In this document: positions 58,580 through 64,000 of the stretch, in pieces
Position numbering within the stretch: position 1 is the first letter of the stretch
How the letters are laid out: every line of letters starts with the position of its first letter
Assembly (NCBI RefSeq): GCF_037893015.1
Contig: NC_133658.1
Span: 147,469,160 to 147,533,159, forward strand
Direction of reading: 5' to 3'
DNA from: Macrotis lagotis
Lineage: Eukaryota; Chordata; Mammalia; Peramelemorphia; Peramelidae
DNA length: 64,000 nucleotides
The notes under the pieces: generated by a model
The model's database searches: none
Seen by the model: only the letters and a program-made list of their open reading frames with translations
Told to the model about the DNA's origin: nothing
Program-made: the position numbers and the translations under genes

Positions 58580-59100
58580 TAGTTTGGTGAAATTGGAGTC
58601 ATTAATGGAGAAGAGTAAATATGAAATAAGATTCAGAGGGCACCAGGGATTTGTCCATGGTCTTAATGCTGTTTAACATTGTATCAGTGTTTGAAGATGG
58701 CATAGATTGTATGCTAATCAAATAGGCAGATGACAACAAACTAAGAGTTGCTGAGAGAGACAGGTTCCCAAAAAAATCCCAAGACTTGGTTCCAAAAAAT
58801 CAACTTCAAAAATAATGAAGGCATGGATAAGCCAATAATTCATCTGAAAAATTTCTTAAAGATTTTAGTGTGCTACAATCTCGATATGAGTCTACACAAC
58901 AGTATAGCTTTTTAAAAAAGAAACCTAAGATTACATTTAGAAATAGTTTCCAGAAAGGGAGAGGTGATTCTCTATAGTCTGCCACTGTCAAACTACATCT
59001 AAATTACTATATTTACTTCTGGTTATCATATTTTGTAAAGACTGATGCTGTCAAATATGTGGAATACCTTCTGATAGAAAAGTGAAAGAATTAGGGTAGA
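58580..59100 (+). mobile_element. CR1/L3 LINE remnant (reverse transcriptase region)
   Basis: 'gtttgaagatggcatagatt', 'gcagatgacaacaaactaag', 'actatatttacttctggtta' 'tcatattttg' in L3/CR1 order. Stops in all frames. Confidence 0.75.
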
Positions 59101-59545
59101 GAATGTGACAGATTTTGGGGCATGCCATTTATGTTGATTTGTTTTGCTTAGCTGCAAACTGTAATATTATTTTCTTTATTTCAGGGAGGAAAAGGAAATT
59201 AGCAATAGGAAAAAATAAGTATTTTCAAATATATGGAGGAAGATGGAGGCAAATTCAAAGACAAAAAGGACAGCTTTGAAAGTAATATGTTGAACTTTTT
59301 ATAATTCTTTTAAACACTATAAAAAAGAGATTCATAATTTCATGTAAAATCCTCTTTTTTCTAATCTATTTTGTATGGAAATATTCTCTTTTTTTTAGTA
59401 TTTGTTAAAATATAAGTCTGTTAAAAGGTCAGCCACATGTGTAACTTTGTTTTGTGATTTTGTACATTGTGTATTTGTTTGGGAACTGTACATCCAATGC
59501 TGTAATGGTAATGTAATACTAATAACCATTTGTGTAATGTTATAA
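59101..59545. other. Unassigned, AT-rich DNA
   Basis: No repeat recognised. 'tttctttatttcag|ggagg' near 59170 looks like a splice acceptor, but no exon can be supported. Confidence 0.35.
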
Positions 59546-59940
59546 TAATAATAATAATAATAATAGACATTCATACAGTGCTTTAAGTTTTCAAATTTCT
59601 TTATCTAAATCAGATGCATCAAACATGTGGCTGCTAAATTCATTACTCTGGATTAGGTAATGATTGCTTGCTGTTTTTTAAGTCAGCATGCTGCCAGTAG
59701 CAATCCTTGTGTATAATTTGGTGACCATTTCTATTTGTGTTTGATGCCACTGACCTTCATGATTTCATTTGAACCTCAATAACTCTGTGTATAGGTTTCA
59801 CAGGTATTATTATTCTCATTTTACTTATGAGGACACTAAGACTTGGAAGTGATAAATGATTTGCTTGTAACTATAAAACTCAAATCTACCTTCCTCCAGA
59901 TTCAATCTTTTATCCATTTACCACACTATACCAAAGTGGT
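59546..59940 (-). mobile_element. MIR-family SINE split by a MITE
   Basis: (AAT)n at 59543-59563, 'attcatacagtgctttaagt', then after the insertion 'gatttcatttgaacctcaat' and 'ctcattttacttatgaggac' in reverse MIR order. Confidence 0.72.
59611..59752. mobile_element. hAT-like MITE
   Basis: 142 bp with terminal inverted repeats 'cagatgcatcaaaca' and, on the other strand, 'cagtggcatcaaaca' (13 of 15 match). Flanks 'atctaaat' and 'accttcat' match at 5 of 8, the size of a hAT duplication. It splits a MIR cleanly. Confidence 0.68.
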
Positions 59941-61285
59941 ATACTCTACATGAAATTTTGCTATGTAACTTCTTCAGTGTTCCATGTTGTCTCTCTCTGT
60001 AGATTGTGTATGTGCAAACAGTGACATTTACAATCTCAAAGGGGTGGATCCAGTGTGAGAGGGAATATGGTAGGTCCCTTCTGTGTGAGCATGAAGAAAA
60101 TCAGGATCATATACACAACAGGAAGAGGAAGATTGAGATTCTAGGTAGATCAGCTATAAGAAAAATGGAGAGAGCAAAAGGGAAAGTCGTCATACTTATG
60201 GGTGAAATATTGAGAGGGAACTCAGAAGTAAGGGAACTATATAGAACCTCATTGAGAAATAGGGAAGCAGAAATGATTCCTAGTGTTCTGGCTGCTGAAG
60301 TGAGGGATTGAACAGACTCCACAGGATGATCAGCAAGGAGATGCTATCCTTTTAATAATACACTATTCTACTCATGTTGACAAAACCTCACTAAACACTA
60401 AAGGGTGAGTTGTTTGTTTTAAGGGACTGTTGCTGAACTTTAAGGGAAAGGAAAATGGAATTTACCAGAAGGAAAAGCTTAGCTATTGTTCTGCTAAAAA
60501 GGTCCAGATACTAATATATATATATATATATATACATATCTTTTAAGTTTTTAGGGAATTGGGGAATTATAAGCCGTCATCTCAGAGGTCAAGGTTTGAC
60601 ATTCAAGTATAATTTCTATTTAGAGTTGACATTGCATATAAATTGACTGGGGATTTGAATGGCTTATGAGGTGACACCCCTAAATGTTTCTCCTACTGAC
60701 TAGTATTGATACTCACAAATCTTGCTACTATCACTTTATTCCTTTTCCTTGCATAGTACTCAGTCAAGAATTTTTAAGAAATGTCTATTCCGCTGGGAGA
60801 GGAAACATGAAAAGTCCCTAACCACTCAGTGTGAATCAGTTTTATCAGATGTATTTCTCACTTGGATGGAGAAAGGGGCAACTCGCAGGGAGAGACTGGG
60901 AAAGGGGTAAATTTCTGAGTTACCAGAAAGAAACATCCAGGAATCAACGAATTATCAACCAGTGGTTAATCCTATGAAAATCTGCTATTAGAAGATAGAT
61001 GTCTTTAACTATTGCTAGTCCTTTATCAAATATTTGGTTTGACTTAATCTGTAAAGAGTGCTACTAATAATTACAATTCATATTGACATAATTTTTCCTC
61101 TTATTTCACACACACAATGTCTTAACTACTAGTTAAATAAAGAAGCATTTACCTTGCTTTGTTTTATAGGTGACAAGTCACAGAACAGTGTGTGGTCTTA
61201 CTATTCTTCTCATCATTTTATCTTATATACTAGGTCTATTTCTTACTTTATTTTTTCATTTCTATCTCTTTGTACCTCTCACTGT
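59941..61285. other. Unassigned DNA
   Basis: Includes (TA)n at 60512-60532. Frames of 101 codons (60006-60311) and 62 codons (60722-60910) have no recognisable motif. No repeat named. Confidence 0.4.
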
Positions 61286-61289
61286 ATTC

Positions 61290-61490
61290 TGAATCACCAG
61301 TCAATAAAATATATTAATCACTTACTATGTGTCAGATATTATAGTGAGTTTTGAGAGTACAAAGAAAGGCAAAGAACAGTCCCTGCCCTCAAGTCTAATG
61401 GGGAACATTGCATGTAAAGAACCATGTACAAATAAGATATATACAGCAGAAATTTGGGATAGTCAACAAATGAAGGCACAACATTGAATG
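61290..61490 (-). mobile_element. L2 3' end, reverse orientation
   Basis: 'ccagtcaataaaatatatta' 'atcacttactatgtgtcaga', 'cagtccctgccctcaagtct', then worn L2 text. Confidence 0.7.
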
Positions 61491-61654
61491 AGAAACTCTT
61501 CTTCCTCAATGCCTATCCCAAACCTTCAAGATCTATAGCTAAAAATTATTTTATTTTTTTCCTTTCTCAGAATCAGTGGGACCAAAAAAAGTCAGACCCT
61601 CAATGTGAATGAATGAAAAAGTATTTATTAAATGTTTACTATATAACTTTTTTG

Positions 61655-61788
61655 CTTTAATTTAATTTTTTTTGGATCTTTTGCAAACAAAAGTGACTTG
61701 TCCAAGGTCACACAGCTAAGGAAGTATTAAATGTCTGAGGCTGACTGTAGGACTGGTGCTCTATCTACTGTGCCACCCAGTTTCCCCA
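61655..61788 (-). mobile_element. WSINE1-like SINE, internally deleted
   Basis: 'tggatcttttgcaaacaaaa' 'gtgacttgtccaaggtcaca' to 'actgtgccacccagtttccc'. The middle ('gatttgaactcagg') is missing. Confidence 0.78.
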
Positions 61789-62079
61789 TACTATATATCT
61801 TTACTACATAAAACAAACTGATCTATAGCTCTCTCCAATGGAGGAGCTTCTTAGGTGATGATTTCACTAGTAGAGAGAGACAAAAAGCTTCTTAACACTT
61901 TTTGCAATCTGATCATAGTCATTTAGGAATAAACTATTATGTTTCTCCTAGAGTTTTGAGCATTTACCTGAAGTGGGTCTGTAACTATGCGTGTTAAAGA
62001 ACTATAGAAATCTGTATATCAACCTCTAAGAACTTCTTATTCAGTGCTATGTTAGCATCCCAGCCAAAATCAAGCTTGG

Positions 62080-62360
62080 TAATGATAATAGCTTACATTT
62101 ATATTTATATACTATGTTCCTGAGTCCTAGTGTCTATGTGTGCCAAATGCTAAGAGCTTTATAAATATTATCTAATTTAATCCTCACAGCAACCTGGGAG
62201 GTGGCTGCTAATATTATTCCCATTTTATAGATAAGGAAACTGAGGCAAAGTGAGGTTAAGAGACTTGCCCAGGGACACTTTGCTTATTTGAGACTGGATT
62301 TAAATCCAAATCCTCCTGATTCCAGGCCCAGTGTTTCATCTACTGATCCACCTAATGTTC
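62080..62360 (-). mobile_element. MIR-family SINE
   Basis: 'gataatagcttacatttata', 'tttaatcctcacagcaacct' 'gggaggtggctgc', 'cccattttatagataaggaa', 'ttgcccagggacactttgct'. One of the better MIR copies. Confidence 0.85.
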
Positions 62361-62499
62361 CAGTAGAATAGAGAAGGACTATGCTTTGCCTGTTTCTGGA
62401 AGTTGTATCTTTCCTAATGGAGCAGAACTTTGCATCATCTTCTTTGTCCCATCACACTGCTGTTTCATATTAAACTTGCTTTCTACAAACCAACAAAAA

Positions 62500-62830
62500 C
62501 TCACAGATGTTTTTCAGAACAACTACTGTCTCTCCATCATTATAAGTGAAATTTATATATTTTGTATTCAGGTGTAAGACTTTGCATTTACTACTATTGA
62601 TCATGCCACCTATACCGTTATCCAACTCATTAAAAAATTCTCAACAACTTGGGGCCAAATACGGATCTCTGAGGTCCTCTAATGAAATCTGCATGCTATA
62701 TTCAGGACACCATTAAAAATTACTTTGAGTCTGGCATCCAAACAGTTCTAAAGGTTTGTTATTATTTAATCTATATCTCTTCATCTTCTATACAATATAG
62801 TGTGAGGAAACTTTATTAAACGTTTTGCTA
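62500..62830 (-). mobile_element. CR1/L3 LINE fragment
   Basis: 'ggtgtaagactttgcattta', 'acttggggccaaatacggat' 'ctctgagg', 'ggcatccaaacagttctaaa', 'ttattaaacgttttgctaaa' is the reverse of the CR1/L3 reverse-transcriptase middle. Confidence 0.8.
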
Positions 62831-62837
62831 AATGATA

Positions 62838-63595
62838 AAACTGATCATACCCTTTGACCCAGCAATACCAATACTAGACCTTATATCCAGAAGAAATCAT
62901 AAAAATATGAGGAAATTCCCATATGTTCCAAAATATTCATAGTAGTTCCTTTTATAGTGGCAAAGAATTGGAAATTTAAGAGATGCCTCAATGGGGCATG
63001 GTTGAACAAGTTATAGCACATGAATGACATGGAGTACTATTGTTCTATAAGAAACCATGAATGGACAAACTCTAGAGAAGCATGGAATGAATTGCAGGAA
63101 CTGATGCTGAGCAAAGGGAACAGAACCAAGAGAACATTGTACACATTAACAACATAGTGGGCTGATCAATCTTGATGGATGCAACTCCTCTCAGCAGTTT
63201 GGAGAGCTAGGACAACCCTATTAGGACAGCTATGGACAATGGTATCCACATCCAGAGAAAGAAAAACAAAACAGAACAAAACAAAATAAAAAAACCTTCA
63301 GAATCTGAACGAACACCACATTCACTTTTTAAAAAATTTTCTCTTATGTTTTTTTCTATCTCATGGTTTTCTTTCTTTTCCCTTAATCTTAATTCCTCAT
63401 ACAGAAAATGATTAAACTGTAAGTATATTAAATAAAAATATGCATGTATAATATTCACCAAACTGTTCACCAGTGAGGGGAGCAGAGTGGGAAGGAAGGG
63501 TGGAAGGAAATTATGTAACTTAAAAATATGCATATACATGTGAATGAATGTTGAATTGGAATGGAATTAGAAAAATAAAATAAAAATCAATTGGA
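62838..63595 (+). mobile_element. 5'-truncated L1
   Basis: 'ctgatcatacccttt' 'gacccagcaataccaatact' (ORF2 C-terminus), 'gtggcaaagaattggaaatt', 'gatgctgagcaaagggaaca' 'gaaccaagagaacattgtac', then a 3' UTR and A-rich end. Confidence 0.9.
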
Positions 63596-63719
63596 AAAAG
63601 AAAAAAGTTTTTCTAAAATGTAGGTAAATCATATGTGGAGCATTCTACTCAAGTACTCATTTAGTTATCTTGTCAAAAGAGAAAATGATGGTAATCTGTT
63701 ATAATCTATTCTTTTTTAT

Positions 63720-64000
63720 GTTATGTTATGTTATTTTTTTCCAATTCTATGCAAAGATAGTTCTCAATGCTTCCCTTTTTGTAAGCTTTTTTTTCCTACC
63801 ACCCTCCCTTTTCTCACAGCCCTGCTCCCTCATGGCAGCAAGTAATCTGGTAGAAGCTGAACATGTACAATAGTGCTTAGCATGTTTCCATATTAGTATT
63901 GTTGTGAAAGGAGAATTTGAACTAAAGGGAGAAAAACATGGGAAAGAACAAAAAAATCAAAAGTTTTTAAAAGGTGAATATCTATGCTTTGCTCTGCATT
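63720..64000 (-). mobile_element. L1 3' UTR, minus strand, running off the window
   Basis: 'ttccaattctatgcaaagat', 'gcatgtttccatattagtat', 'gtgaaaggagaatttgaact', as in the 32665 copy. A (TTATG)n run opens it. Confidence 0.85.

Noticed and set aside
59160..59200. Splice-acceptor-like pyrimidine tract plus CAG
   Set aside because: No downstream open frame or exon evidence; such tracts are common in AT-rich DNA.
60006..60311. 101-codon plus-strand frame
   Set aside because: No motif, no splice or promoter context, and length within chance expectation for 64 kb.

Overview
The window is intergenic (or deep-intronic) DNA from a marsupial nuclear genome. The main evidence is the repeat content. 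About ten copies of the tRNA-derived WSINE1-type SINE are present (head 'gctaggtgg.gcagtggatagag', tail 'ccttgcaaaa'). There are also several tRNA-headed SINEs with RTE-type tails ending 'gaatgaaggacaaa', several marsupial L1 subfamilies, and many old L2, CR1/L3 and MIR fragments. WSINE1 suggests an Australian (australidelphian) lineage such as a dasyurid. I cannot name a species, and no repeat library was searched. I see no intact protein-coding gene, rRNA, tRNA or CRISPR. Base composition is AT-rich, and nearly all open frames are chance frames or retroelement debris.

Layout. 1-2275: unassigned DNA with one L1 3' end. 2276-4480: the one gene-derived feature, a processed retrocopy of WDR5 mRNA with target-site duplications, a GC-rich 5' UTR and a polyadenylation signal. 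It is broken by indels and by a WSINE1. 4905-10370: two 5'-truncated minus-strand L1s flanking an old L2 that contains a MIR. 10371-20900: old MIR/L2 debris, long CT/CA/GT/GA microsatellites, a LINE ORF C-terminus, and an unrepetitive block near 19930-20560 that may be a conserved noncoding element. 20900-36900: dense SINE/LINE mosaic, including a head-to-head SINE pair, a twin-primed L1 with clear duplications, a long L1 reverse-transcriptase remnant and a short L1 (36123-36850) with 14-bp duplications. 36900-47400: the least repeat-dense part, with possible conserved blocks, an unclassified repeat present twice, a WSINE1 with a 14-bp perfect duplication and a small palindromic MITE. 47400-52800: a retroelement cluster with a minus-strand endogenous gammaretrovirus-like LTR plus proline-type primer-binding site, two WSINE1s, and an ORF1-only 'half-L1' (HAL1) element directly followed by an L1 3' end. 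52800-64000: further L2, CR1, MIR and L1 fragments and a short hAT-like MITE nested in a MIR.

The elements do not work together as a system. The window is best read as a record of nested insertions whose relative ages can be ordered from their nesting. I found no convincing new molecular system. The most useful leads are the HAL1 element, the WDR5 retrocopy, the twin-primed L1 with a possible 3' transduction, the unclassified repeat pair and the possible conserved noncoding blocks.
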